64,000 nt of DNA from Athripsodes cinereus (Eukaryota; Arthropoda; Insecta; Trichoptera; Leptoceridae): the NCBI GenBank assembly GCA_947579605.1, contig OX388314.1, positions 11,529,982 through 11,593,981 of the forward strand, in the 5' to 3' direction. The notes beneath the pieces were generated by a model, which saw only the letters and a list, made by a program, of their open reading frames with translations, had not been told where the DNA came from and ran no database searches. Of the stretch, positions 22,858-34,679 are shown piece by piece. How positions within the stretch are numbered: position 1 is the stretch's first letter; every line of letters begins with the position of its first letter. Made by a program: the position numbers and the translations under genes.

Positions 22858-23105
22858 AAAGGCCATCCAGTCGTTTACAAGTGATCATGGCCACCAAGTA
22901 GTAGAATTCCATAATAAGATAAATTGAAAGAAGCGTAACGTTATATACGATAGAATAACATCGCGAGGGACACGTCTTTCAATTTGGTAGGTCATTATCA
23001 AGATTGACAATGACTTTAGAAGTCGAGAGACATCTCTCTTGCGTTGTTCCATCTATGGTAGAACGAAACGCTTGTTTCAATTTCTCCAATACACCATATG
23101 TTCGG
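22858..23105. mobile_element. Fragment of a hairpin-ended repeat (Penelope-like?)
   Basis: It begins AAAGGCCATCCAGTCGTTTA, also present at 52238-52260, and contains TAGTAGAATTCCATAAT, also near 53525 inverted. The stretch 22974-23015 has ACGTCTTTC and AGGTCATTATCAAG, the reverse complement of a degenerate CTTGATAATGACC...GAAAG hairpin. Ends are not defined. Confidence 0.4.
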
Positions 23106-23342
23106 AGCATCTTCTCGTAATGGGAGATAATAATTACCTACGTTGATTGGCAAATATAACACAAATAGAAATAATAACCAGATAGGTACTTATAACGGTT
23201 TTTTAAATAAAACAAAATCACAACTGAAAAAAATATTACATAGTAGACATTCACGTGCGTAATATAAACAAATAAAACCACATTTAATTACCACAAATAA
23301 AATAATACACAAGACATGAATAAAATAGACAATTAATGATTA

Positions 23343-23649
23343 TTAAAAGAAGTAGATAAAACGTTTCATTAACTCTACCAGACGTTTGTCAATAAAATGT
23401 ATTTTTACTACGACATTTTCATTGAATGCATCCTTGTCTGCAGTCCTCCCAAGCCACCCACCCTTTGTGACTATTTCCATACCCACTCCAGACAGGAGAA
23501 TGAGTCTGGATGGGGTGGAAGGTGTGATTTGTTGTGGAATGGGGATGCAACGTACGACCTTGCAGGCTTTCCAAGGACATTCTCTAGGTGAGGGGAATCC
23601 ATTGTCAATTAAAATACATTTTATCACGATATCAATTCTAAAGGTTTAA
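23343..23649. other. GC-rich islet with overlapping frames on both strands
   Basis: Frames of 94 codons (-, 23343-23627) and 87 codons (+, 23386-23649) overlap a GC-rich patch at 23440-23600. Neither translation is recognised. The flanks have a 16-bp inverted ATAAAATGTATTTT pair, so this may be a captured fragment inside a small inverted-repeat element. Confidence 0.3.
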
Positions 23650-23780
23650 ATTTTACATTATTTATATTTTGGGTACACCCATTAAACACCAACAAGATAC
23701 ATATTTCTTTTTTTATTTATCAAAATAGGATACAAACAGTTGAAACAAAATTATAACAAGTGCACACAATGAACAATATT

Positions 23781-23961
23781 TAAAAAAAAAAAAGATATAT
23801 CTGGGTTTTGTTATAAACCCAAATACAACCTTATACACCTTTCACAGTAAGCTACTAAAAGCTTGTGTCGTGAAAGGGGAGTTTGCCGGCACCTGGTATC
23901 GAACCACGGACCCCTCGTTCGTTCGAGGCCGAGACTCTACCTCCAGGCTACCGACGAACTC
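23781..23961 (-). mobile_element. SINE family 1, copy B (full body)
   Basis: On the minus strand: GAGTTCGTCGGTAGCCTGGA, box B GGTTCGATACC, the AAGCTTTTAGTAGCTT and GTGAAAGG hairpin arms, TGGGTTTATAACAAAACCCA, then CAGATATATC and a run of T. Length is about 180 bp. Confidence 0.85.
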
Positions 23962-24339
23962 GATATCTACAAGTATCGACGAAAATAAACAAGTAAAGTA
24001 TCCACTCTTATTCATTAATGAATGGAGCCGTATATATAATAAAACAACGTAAAATATATAATGAAACATTATACGAATATGTACCAATAATAAATCACCT
24101 CGTTTAGGAATGTCATGTTAATGAATTATTTGTACATGAAATCAAAAATGCATATCGAATAAAATTCATATTAAATAAATATTGTTTAATAATTTACAAA
24201 AAAATATTGCCATGTTTATCACTTTATGTTTAACGTTAATTTTCTAAGCTATGTATCTACAAGTATCTGCTCGCTTTAATTAAACTTTAACTACATACTC
24301 GATTGTATAAATTAATTCAAGAGTCATTTATATTTGACT

Positions 24340-24514
24340 GATGAATACGATCTTAATCTTGTATTGATGTTAATCATGGGGTGCGAAGGGACTAAACTAA
24401 AAAAATACGCGCATACTAACCTCGTGGTAGTGCAGTACTTTTTACTTTAGTCTCTTCGAGTATACTATGATTAATATCAAGATCGTATTTATATTTTTTC
24501 AAGAGTAACCCTGA
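24340..24514. mobile_element. MITE, CAGGGTTACT family, copy 3
   Basis: The arms ATACGATCTTAATCTTG and, on the right, ATCAAGATCGTATT fold back over a centre that also pairs (GACTAAACTAAA against TTTAGTCTC). The right end keeps AGAGTAACCCTG; the left end is eroded. Confidence 0.55.
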
Positions 24515-24590
24515 TGGTCGGGAATTGAATCCGAAACTTTGTGACTCAAAGGCAAGAGCTTAACCTTCTATACACCTACACTTTTTCTTT
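24515..24590 (-). mobile_element. SINE family 3, degenerate copy
   Basis: On the minus strand it reads TTGCCTTTGAGTCAC and then a box-B-like GGATTCAATTCCC, matching 57120-57205. It directly abuts the MITE. Confidence 0.45.
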
Positions 24591-25954
24591 ATATTGTCCT
24601 CGTTTTGTAATTTGGTATAATTTATACTTTTTTTTCATATAAACTAGATTCATATCATTTGGTTAATCGGGACATTGATTCCAAGCATGGGATTACTACG
24701 AGTTATCCAAAAATCAAACTACAAGTCTCATGTGTACAAGGCGAGTCGTCTGACCGCTGAATTACTATTTGCTATTAATTAAATTATTGTTAGTTACGTC
24801 ATTTGTTACTGTGTTCTGTGCTTCTAGAATATTTTTTTTAAATTCCTAATAGTTTGCAAGAATATTAATGTAAATAATCGAGCACCTATATTTAAAACTT
24901 TATGTCCTCCATATACATGTATCGTCATAACTGAAAATGAAAACAATAATTGTACTAGTCCTATTGCTTTAACATTTATGAGCTATCAAGTACAGGAGGA
25001 GAGTTTTATTTTATCTTATTTTGTATACCTACTAGCATTTATTTTTTTAATTTATTTTGTTATTTCAATACATCGTACAGCTCAAATTCGGCTTTGAACA
25101 GAATTCAACGATTTGGCAATGAGTTTTCCAGTATTGTAGATACATATAATATATAATGCTTCACTGTCAAAATTTAAAAATGACATAAGGAAATCATTAC
25201 TGGCAACTCAGGTTTCATCAAAAAGTTAATACATATTTATATTGTTGATTGGTTTTGAATATTGGTATAGTTCTCGTTTTGTTGTTGTTTTTTGTGTTTT
25301 CTTTTTGTGACATTTGGTATTGTGTTTTCTCTGTCTCAGACTTTTTGTGTGACGGATATGTGTACTTTGAAATGTTTGTTGAATGAATTTTGATTGTTAC
25401 CGTGAATTTTGACTGTTTTGTCTGGAAATTCTTTATTGTTAATTTTAACGTTTGACTAATTTATTATTGATTTTAACGTTTGTCTAATATTGTGAATTTC
25501 TTACATTTTATATATTTTAATTGCTTTGTTAACTTTTTTATATAGAGTTTATTACATTTTATATATTTTAATTGTTTTGATAACTTTTTTATGTAGTATG
25601 AATCGTTGACTGTTCAACTGCTATAAGCTATTTTTATATTAAAAAAGTTATTTTTATTGGTTTATTGTATTCATGCTTATTTTTTATTTAATACTATGTT
25701 GATACTTTCTTACATATTATATATTTTTAATTACTTTTTTAATTTTTGATACCATGTAATGGATTTTTTATTCTTATAAAAGCTTTAAGCTGTATATGTG
25801 TGTATTGTATAAACTAATGATAATGTGAAAAAACACAAAATAAACGATATAAATAGGTTACAACGATATAAACATGTACACATTATATATTGATGCCAAT
25901 AAAGCTTTATTTATTATTTATTATTATTACATCAAAGTAACATCCTATATTGTT
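24591..25954. other. AT-rich stretch, possibly a LINE 3' tail at the end
   Basis: No coding sequence. T-rich runs (25260-25800) are repetitive in composition, and an AATAAAG plus (TTATTA) run at 25898-25930 looks like a retroelement tail. Confidence 0.35.
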
Positions 25955-26040
25955 CTGTGTTTGTAGAGGAAAATTCATGAAAATGAAGTGATGATAGAGA
26001 CAAGAAATAGTTTTTGTTAAATATCTCGTCAATGACGCAG
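25955..26040 (-). repeat. Dispersed repeat, partner of 8584-8665
   Basis: Reverse complement of the spacer in the composite hAT element; see there. The homology includes the 3' CTACAAACACA-type edge. Confidence 0.6.
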
Positions 26041-26804
26041 AGTTACGTAATAATATTCCTAAGGAACATACTTCAGATGATGTAGATTCACATGCATTCA
26101 TTTTCGGTAAAAACTGCAGTAACCACATCTGTGCTCTATGCCATCGATGCAGTTAGTTCACTAACTATTAACTTTACTTTGATCGTAGGTATACTCGTAC
26201 ATAGATAGAGAAAAATGTAGACACCCAACTCATGCACGTAACATAAAAACTGACATCTAAGTGGTAAAGGGAATTATTGTAAAGAGGTAGGTAGATACTA
26301 TTTATTTACTGCACATATTGTAAGAAAGATTGTATGCAGTTTTAGGAACTCACGCTATTACAAAGCTGCAGCCAGCAACACAAGCCAAGTTGTGGACAAC
26401 TAAGATAGATTTATAGTCTTGAAAACATGTCGGTTTCCAAAACAAGTAAAAGAAACAAGGGACTGTGGCATGAATAACGCATAATTGTAACCTCAAGATA
26501 ATATAGGTAACTTAGAAGTGTTGCAAATTGAAACAACTATTACACACATTTACAAAAAATGTATATTTTTTACCATTATTTTTTAAAAATATACAATTTT
26601 TTGTTCTTATTTTATTGAATAGATTTTAATGCACGTTTATTGATGTAGAAAAAATAGTAGAAAGTATTAGAGTTTGCAATATTTTCTTCAACTATCCTTG
26701 ATAAATCAGCGTAAAAACGATGTTATATGTTTCTCAAATGCAACGTTCGAAGCATTTCTACTCCCAAATTAATCTCCTGTATACACAAGATTTCTTAGTT
26801 CTGT
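26041..26804. other. AT-rich stretch, nothing recognised
   Basis: No frame, RNA or repeat identified. Confidence 0.35.
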
Positions 26805-27003
26805 GGGCCTAGTCAAAACACATTTAAGTGTTACGTTTTCGTTTCGTTTTCGTTCAAACGTGGACGACGTTGCAAGAACGCGTCAATTTTCGTAGCTACT
26901 TGTGTATTTGTGCTACGAAAATTGACGCGTTCTCGCAACGTCGTCCACGTTTGAACGAAAACGAAACGAAAACGTAACGCTAAAATGTGTTTTGACTAGG
27001 CCC
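26805..27003. mobile_element. 199-bp foldback MITE
   Basis: Arms 26805-26896 and 26912-27003 are almost perfect reverse complements with a 15-base centre. Ends are GGGCCTAGTCAAAAC and GTTTTGACTAGGCCC. The arms are rich in CGTTTTCGTTTCGTTTTCG. A decayed copy with the same CAATTTTCGTAGCTACTTG centre and TTTTGACTA end lies at 46612-46735, which shows that this is a mobile family and not a unique palindrome. Confidence 0.75.
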
Positions 27004-27127
27004 ACTGGTGTTATAATGATAACGATGGTGTTTTTTAGAGATAACGATTAATCATAAAATAAATTATTAGAATTTCATTTTCATAACAATGTATTGCAGT
27101 TATTCTGTCTACAGGTCATACAGGTGT

Positions 27128-27195
27128 ACTACTACTAAATATACTACTACTACCCCATTACGGCATATCCCACAAGTTGGGTAGCTACCTTACGC
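27128..27195 (-). mobile_element. TAG-tailed retroelement 3' end, short copy
   Basis: (CTACTA)n followed by the reverse complement of CTACCCCACTTGTGGGATAT. Only about 70 bp. Confidence 0.65.
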
Positions 27196-27586
27196 TTGTT
27201 TGATTGTAAAATAGTAGTTGAAATTAGACCTAATAATTGACTTAATACAATAAAATATATTTAAAAAAATTAACTAGAATTTCTATGCTTGATGCCATTA
27301 AAATAAGTGAAAAATAATAAAATATACTCTAAATTTATGTAAATTTTATGCTGTATAATATCGATTCTGAAATTGTTATTAACATAGTGAATAATTTGTG
27401 GATTGTGTATTGACGTTTATGACTGCATTGTTTGAGTGTCTGAATTGCTCCTTCCTGATCTTCGGTATATGTTGGCTTCTCTAGTGGTATCTGAAGTGTC
27501 CCATCGACACTTCATTTGAGTTTGTGGTTTCGGTGGATATTTTGTGTAATTCCTGTCTGAGTTAAGGAATTCAGACCCAAAACATT

Positions 27587-27769
27587 TTTTTTTTTTTTTT
27601 AAAAAAGATATATCTGGGTTTTGTTATAAACCCAAATACAACCTTATACACCTTTCACAGTAAGCTAAAAGCTTGTGTCGTGAAAGGGGAGTTTGCCGGC
27701 ACCTGGGATCGAACCCCGGACCTCATGTTCATAAGGCCGAGACTCTACCCTCAGGCTACCGACGAACTC
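27587..27769 (-). mobile_element. SINE family 1, copy C
   Basis: Full body as in copy B. In SINE orientation it ends GATATATC, then T6, then a run of about 17 A: a Pol III terminator followed by a poly(A) tail. Box B is GGTTCGATCCC, the best in the family. Confidence 0.85.
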
Positions 27770-28634
27770 TGAACGATTTATATCTGCAATGTGGAACATT
27801 GATTTTCATTTTCCTTATATATTGTTATATGTGTATAATATGTTTGCTGGTTTTCTAGTTACAAATTAATTTAGTTCTATGTGAAAACTGTATGTTTGCT
27901 TTAGAAAATAATATATGTTGAGCCTTTGGGTGATATTAATTATAATAAATAAATAAATCATATTTCGTACAGACAAACGGACGTATACAATGCACCCTCA
28001 TAATACTTAGTGTAGTGCATAGTATGAAAGGGAGGTATAGACTATTGTTTTACTCGTTTTCAATACAACAATATCTTTAGTACTGACTGAAGATAGATAG
28101 GTAGTAGAGAACAACTGATAGCAATCAACATCTTGGCTTTATACTCTTTATTATCAAAACACCCCTTCACTCCAACTAAATGGATCGCATTCAAGAATAA
28201 CTTGAACTTATCAAGCTCTGCCCGCACCCACAATGACAGTATGAGTATAACGTGACTGACGTTCGTACTAAGTTGGTCGTCTTCATTATAAAAACTAATA
28301 AAAATAAATGCAACTACTTTCTATTTATACTGTCTGTTGGAGACGTTGTTGAGTTTATGGCAAGAATAAAAATATCATATTTCATATAATATCAAAACAT
28401 GTATTAAATTTATTATTGATATTGATACGAATTGACATCAATCTCAACATTATTTTCCAATTGATTGGAAGGAAAAAAGGCGAAAAAATGAGGTATATGA
28501 TAGACACAAACGGAGAACAATACATAATTTTTCTAAAATGAATAATATGGACACTTCAATTGGACATTCGTATATATCAAGCCCGAGATGATCGATTCAT
28601 GTGGACCGTATTCGCATAATAAATTGGAAAGCAA

Positions 28635-28765
28635 TAATTACAAATATACGAGATTGGACTGGAATTAGAGATGTGGAGGAGTTGTTCCAGAAGGCGCAGG
28701 ACTGAGAAGCCTATGCCAGAGTGATCGCCAACGTCAGGGGAACGTAACAGGGCACCTACAGAAGA
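28635..28765 (+). pseudogene. LINE C-terminus fragment
   Basis: The frame around 28650 reads DWTGIRDVEELFQKAQD, a TGA, then EAYARVIANVRG, the typical extreme C-terminus of RTE/Jockey-like LINE proteins. It is broken by an in-frame stop. A cousin lies at 60950-61110 on the minus strand. Confidence 0.6.
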
Positions 28766-29212
28766 AGAATAAATACAAATATCATTTGTATTTTTTAGCA
28801 TGGATATTCTTTTCAAATTTTAAGTCGTCATTTTTATATTTCCTCTGCGAATTGATGAACAAAAACAATTTTCCCGAGGAGCTGAAAAAATAAATTACAT
28901 CAAAGTTTTCCTTACTTTTCTCTCGAATTATTAATATTTTGCTAACTCATTTTAATATCAGGTCTTCAGCAATTTACTAGATTTTAATATAATAATAATA
29001 ATATAATAGTTAATTATAATTACAAAGCTTTTAAAAACTTTCACATTTACAGTAAAGAGAAATTGTTTGTTTTGATCCCAAATGAATAAAATGAATAATA
29101 AACATATCTATTTTAATAGCTTTTTAAATTAAACCAAAGCAATTTCAATTAAATGGAATAAATTAATATACATACATTCTCATAGTAAGTTGTACAATTT
29201 ATACAGGTAAAG

Positions 29213-29467
29213 TCAATTAATGGTAAAGGTGTGTAATGCCAAGAGAATGCAATGTTCTTGCTGTGATCTGTTCGTCATTGAGAATGTTCCGTTTCCTGGT
29301 CTTACAATGACATTCAGGTCACATCGAGGAGTTGAACGTCCTGCGCAACGGAGGACATCGTCTGGGGGCTGAGCACCCTCAGGGCTTTGAACCACCAACT
29401 CCCCGTACCACGAGCTTCCTATCTTTACATGTTTATGAGCAAAGGTGAAATGAGCATATGTATGCAA
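29213..29467 (-). other. Unassigned 84-codon frame in a GC-richer patch
   Basis: The translation includes GSSWYGELVVQSPEG and RSTPRCDLNVIVRPG. It resembles no family that I can name. The composition is unlike its surroundings, so an old gene or transposon fragment is likely. Confidence 0.25.
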
Positions 29468-30040
29468 AATAAACCGCGATGTACAATACCAGTACTGTGA
29501 TACAAATATAATATTTTAATAATAATAAAGGTAAACAACTTGCTTGCATATTATATTATTGCTGAGGTCTCACGGTAAATATGACGATGTCAGCAACTTT
29601 GTAATTCAGTTATTGTGATAGCATTATCATGAATGCAAATGCAAAACCATATCAGATACTATACGCTCTTTGACCAATGAAGGTTTATTAGAAGTCTTAT
29701 TTAATATTTTCTGTTTTCATTGATCCAGTACAGCAAAAATGTTTAAAAAAATTAGAGAAATATTTCAAAGGTTTCATGAGAAAATTTTATGTTTAGGTAA
29801 GTACTATTTCATGAATCTGTGTGAAAATTTTTAGGATTTCCTCAGGCAATCGAAAACCATAAGAAGTCTACAATCAGCCGTCAACAATAAAATAACGTTT
29901 ATTAAAAATATTGCAATACATAATAATAACAATACAAAAATAATCAAAATACAATACTAAAATTGTTTTTAAATGTTTAGTTAGTAGATTTTGTAATAGT
30001 TATGTTTTAAATTCCTGGAAATAAATAAGTAAGCCTTTAA

Positions 30041-30535
30041 ATGCTAGTGCACAATACCATTCTGGTACCGTCACTTACGTATGCAAGCGAAACATGGACG
30101 TGGTTGAAGAAGGACGAAAGTGGAATAAATGCAGTAGAGATGCGATCGTTGAGAAGAATGGTTGGTAAAACGCTGCGTGATAGAGTGAAGAATGAGGATA
30201 TTAGAAGAATGAGCGGATGCAAGAAGAGTGTTGTGGACAGAATGCGCGTGAATAAACTACGGTGGTTTGGGCATGTTGAACGAATGAACGAGGTAAGAAT
30301 GACAAAGAGGATATACTTATCTGAAAGAAAGGGTGTGAGGAAACGCGGGCGTCCGAGAACCACGTGGCTTGATCACGTAGATCAAATTCTCAAGGACGGC
30401 CGCGTGTTGAGTAAGAGGAACCGACGTGCGTGTATGAGGAACTGTATGAATGTGGAGGAAGCGAAGGAAGTGTGTAAAGATAGATCTGTTTGGCGTTCCG
30501 TTCTCTCTGCCTACCCCACTTGGGACACGGCGTGA
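30041..30535 (+). pseudogene. RTE-like LINE, C-terminal domain of the polyprotein
   Basis: The 164-codon frame has the block order of RTE-type C-termini: YASETWTWLKKD, AVEMRSLRRMVG, KLRWFGHVERMNE, RKRGRPRTTWLDHVDQIL, ending in a stop after YPTWDTA. The frame is intact and the sequence is not visibly decayed, so insertion was fairly recent. The reverse transcriptase and endonuclease regions are missing because of 5' truncation. The start at 30041 is only where the truncated element begins. Confidence 0.85.
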
Positions 30536-30538
30536 GGG

Positions 30539-30668
30539 TATAGTATAGTATAGTATAGTATAGTATAGTATAGTATAGTATAGTATAGTATAGTATAGTA
30601 TAGTATAGTATAGTATAGTATAGTATAGTATAGTATAGTATAGTATAGTATAGTATAGTATAGTATAG
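30539..30668 (+). repeat. (TATAG)26 tail
   Basis: An uninterrupted run of 26 pentanucleotides forms the 3' tail of the LINE and reaches the target duplication. Confidence 0.95.
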
Positions 30669-30679
30669 GAAATAAATAA

Positions 30680-32561
30680 AAATCTACAATATTGTCACTT
30701 GATGCCGTATCCAGTGTGAATTAGGCGCTGAGAGGATAGAATGTAAAATTTGTTTTACTTAATAATTTTGTTCTGGTATTAATTTTACTTTTGTATTTTT
30801 TTCACTGAACATTTGTTGAAATATTTAGAAAATTTTAACAAGTAGCAAAAATGTACTAGATGGGTGCTTCTTTATTGTAAACTGCATACTTGAGTATTTT
30901 ATATCAGGCAAACTTTTGAGAGTAAATACCTCGGTATTACTGAATGCGGAGTATGTAATGGAATAATTTTCTGCGCTCCAGGTAAAGTGTTGAGATATAA
31001 GGTTCTATAAAGGTGAAGCTTAGTGCTGCGCAGAGACTAAAAAATGAAGCAATATTAAAAAAGTTATTCAAAAACCAGTCAATGGAAATAGTATTTTAAG
31101 TTTCATGTGCTGCTGACATGCTGGGAATTAAAAAAAGTATTTCTAGATTGTAGTTTTTTTCTTTATTCGTTTAAAAGTAAAGCATCCGATTCTATGTAAA
31201 ATATAAATGTGATTCTAATAAAATAAAACTAATAATCAAAGGGACCTTTGAGAAACAAGGAATGCAGAACTCTAGCACTTAAAAAAGTTTTTTTTTATTT
31301 AAAATTATACCTGAATACTGGGAATCTCATAAATAAACTACAGTTTTCTCCTTGATATACAAACCTAACATTCGAAACAACAACAATATTTTAAATTTTT
31401 CGAGAAAAATAGTTCACGAACACTTGATCATAATATTGTTCTTAATGTTTCTTTATTCAAATATCACGTCACACAAATACCATTAAAGTGATTTGCATTA
31501 GGTACACCGAATCCAATAAACAACGAAAATAAAAAATATTCAAATAATTGAAGAAATATATTTTTCATTCTCCTTAAGACTCATTATGTTGATTCAACCC
31601 AGTGATTTAAAATAGGTAAATAATTTTGATAGATTAAGATGACTCTTTAATGCTTTTTTAATAGTGTCTGCCGGTGTAATTCGTAATGATATCAACACTT
31701 ACGAATTAAACACAATGTTCATAATAATTGAAATGTTAAAAAAGTTAATAATGACATATAACAAGCTTATTATACTATTCATGGTGTCTAGGAATTATTA
31801 TTTTTGTCGTAACGAATTATTACCAAGGTGAATTTTTCCAAACGTGAAATGAGGGTCGATAAACTTGAAAATTGGTAAATTATATATTCTGAACTCAAAA
31901 TTATTATCTCTTCTAAAAATGTGCTATCATGTACTTGTTGTTTTTCTTAAATAATACTACTCACTTCTTCTCATTGCTCCATTCATAGGGCTTATGTTAT
32001 TCAGTATTAACTTAATAATTATGATCTTCTCAGTTAAATTTGTTGTACAATAGTAGTACGAGATACATAACAGTCCTTTTTTTTAATTTCAGTATGATAT
32101 TCAGATCTATGACTTGTTTGTTTAATATCATACATTTTGTCTTGTCCACATTTATTTTTAACTTATTATTGTATAGCCAAGATATTGTATAGTCAAGATT
32201 TTACGATCGTGATAAATTGACTAGACATAAATTCAATAACAAAATTAAGGTTTTCAATTTTGCTTTGATGAATGTCATGGTTTTCATTCATTCATACAAA
32301 TACCTATGCACAAACACCATACTTTATTATGATAACACAACAATGCTTTTAAAAATAAAACATATCTTTAATCAAAAACTGTTTACTACATACCTACTTC
32401 TTAAGTGTGTTCAGTGATTTTTCTATTTATAAAAAATGAATAATAATACATTAAAAATTATTTAATTTAATGCTAAAAACGTGTGATTTTAAGCTTTGAG
32501 GGAAAATTGGATTAAACCAACTAAAGCATTAAAAAGTTTAATAATTTTACATAAACGTATG
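30680..32561. other. AT-rich stretch, nothing recognised
   Basis: No frame, RNA gene or repeat of note. Confidence 0.35.
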
Positions 32562-32690
32562 CTCTCAGGTCTTATGCAATTTGAAACAATTGTTTCTGTC
32601 TTCTATAGATTATTGATTCCGAGAGCGACGTCTTTCGACTTATCAGGTCATTATCAATCTTATTATTTACTTCATATCGATGTGATAAGC
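32562..32690. mobile_element. Fragment with Penelope-like hairpin motif
   Basis: Starts like the palindrome at 53413 (TGCAATTTGAAACAA) and ends in GACGTCTTTCGACTTATCAG and GTCATTATCAA. On the minus strand this gives a TTGATAATGACC stem followed by GTC and GAAA. The motif order fits a degenerate hammerhead-like terminus. Confidence 0.4.
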
Positions 32691-32702
32691 TACTCATCCT
32701 GA

Positions 32703-33840
32703 ATGGCTTATCTTTTATTGGTACTGAGAGGATTACCTGCAATATTAACTTACTGTTACAACATTTATGTAGATGCGATAATATAAATGAATTAATATAT
32801 AATGTAATTAACTACTTTATATGTGATAAAGATATCTTGCACCTCTTAAATGTTAATTTCGAATTCATTGCCAAAGATAATTATAGACACACATAACCTA
32901 CTAACTGCAAAGGTGCTTGAAACTGTGTTAAAATTAGCTTATTTTTTTAATTAAGGCTCATTTTCTCTAGTTAAAATTTAAGCTACAAATAAATAACAGG
33001 ATCAATATACAGAGTCCTTGAAACATAACCAAAATTATTTTAATTTTTTTCAAAGTTCTATCTTTTTAGAGGAATTTCAAATAAAAGGATATATTTATAA
33101 AAAAAATCCGCAAGACGGTTTTGGCTTGTTCATGAGAGTAAAGTTTTTGCTTGGTAAAAGCAGGTGAATAGATATCTCTCAACTTTCTTTACATTCTTAC
33201 GTGATGTGGGAGACAGGGGAAGTTGTTAATCATCTACTTTTGCCCGATATTTGGTGCTCTTGAGTCTAGACAGCCTATCTAACTTATTTGAGATAGTGAG
33301 CAGTTGAGTTGCACATAAAAATAATTACTTAGGTATATGTATGTGTGCGTAGCGTAGTATAGTAGTAGTAGTAGTAGATGGGTACCTATCTATACCTATA
33401 GAGGGAAGTTACATTGTATATAATTATTATTATTATTGCACGGTTGTGTGATAGTATTCCACTAAACATGGATTCGTTAGAGTGATATTATTATTATATT
33501 ATTATACAGCGTTGATTTTAAAATACTTTGTTACAAGGTACATACTATACCGCCCGACGTCACCTCTCCTCATGTACCAACTTCTATCTCCCTGCCCTCC
33601 ATTGCGACGTGGCCGGCCAAAAATACGCGAATACACTCAACGTCCAACATCATCCTCATATGCAACACACACACATACATACCTACATATAACAATACCA
33701 AGGGGTGACACAAATCTTCAATCATTAATTCATTTATTTACGAAAAATTGTTAATAAATAATGTATTTTATTTCGATTATATGAAAGATTCAAAGAAGAT
33801 TATCTGTAAATAAATATAGGTACGTTGTGAATTTGAAAAT
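32703..33840. other. AT-rich stretch
   Basis: A (TAG)n run at 33356-33377 and a C-rich patch at 33550-33690, both unassigned. No gene. Confidence 0.35.
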
Positions 33841-34126
33841 TATATAACTGAGAGTAAAGTTACTTCATCCAGCGACTTGTTGGTACTATGTATAGTTGGG
33901 CATCTTATGGCATATTAGGATGTATTTCAAGTATTTTATATAACTGAGAGTAAAGTTACTTCATCCAGCGACTTGTTGGTACTATGTATAGTTGGGCATC
34001 TTATGGCATATTAGGATGTATTTCAAGTATTTTATATAACTGAGAGTAAAGTTACTTCATCCAGCGACTTGTTGGTACTATGTATAGTTGGGCATCTTAT
34101 GGCATATTAGGATGTATTTCAAGTTT
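33841..34126 (+). repeat. Three-copy 96-bp tandem repeat
   Basis: Units 33841-33936, 33937-34032 and 34033-34126 look identical apart from the last few bases. The unit (TATATAACTGAGAGTAAAG...) has no recognised function. Lack of divergence implies very recent amplification or frequent exchange. Confidence 0.9.
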
Positions 34127-34679
34127 TTTTGCCTTCTGTCTGTAATATAGTTTTCCCGTTTTATTATATATCTTTGATGTGATGTTGTAATCAACTTTTA
34201 CATATATTTTTTTATTTAAAAAAAGGTTATTAAAGGTTATATTGTTCCTTTACAACGCAGATCATTAAACTTTTCAATGCCTTAAAACTGTATACATATA
34301 CGTTTACATATAATATATTAAATTCTCGTGCTAAGTCTCATACCACGCGTTTTAAAAGCACGTGTGGAATATGTAAGCGCTATTTGGTTAGTAATTTCTC
34401 TCTTTTGGAGAGATAATTTCATATACAAGAAGGAACGTAACAATCCGCACACAAAAAAAGTTATTGATTTATGCGGATTTTCATTGAACATTTATGAGAC
34501 AGGTAAAATATTGGTGACTTACATAAATATAAAAACTGAATCAGTCCATAACAACTCATTTTTTACAATAGTTGTTAAATTAAAATACGAAAGAATACAT
34601 AAAATAGAAAACAAACTATATCGTCAACCAGAAAAGTTACGCAGAATTTACAGAAACGAATAAGAAAAATAATTGCATG

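Larger units (their letters stand above)
30017..30679 (+). mobile_element. 5'-truncated RTE-like LINE with 12-bp TSD
   Basis: GGAAATAAATAA occurs at 30017-30028 and 30668-30679 on either side of a truncated C-terminal ORF and a simple-repeat tail. This is the signature of target-primed reverse transcription. The 3' end reads CTACCCCACTTGGGACACGG and CGTGAGGGTATAG. Relatives: 38996-39395 (-) and 44505-44573 (-). Confidence 0.85.

Noticed and set aside
25260..25800. T-rich, repeat-like region as a gene 3' end
   Set aside because: Low-complexity similarity only; no reading frame leads into it.
33841..34126. CRISPR-like array
   Set aside because: The three units are directly adjacent and identical, with no spacers, and the DNA is eukaryotic.
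34328..34663. 111-codon plus-strand frame just before the promoter island
   Set aside because: Lys/Ile/Asn-rich composition as expected from AT-rich DNA, and no motif; I could not support it as a gene.
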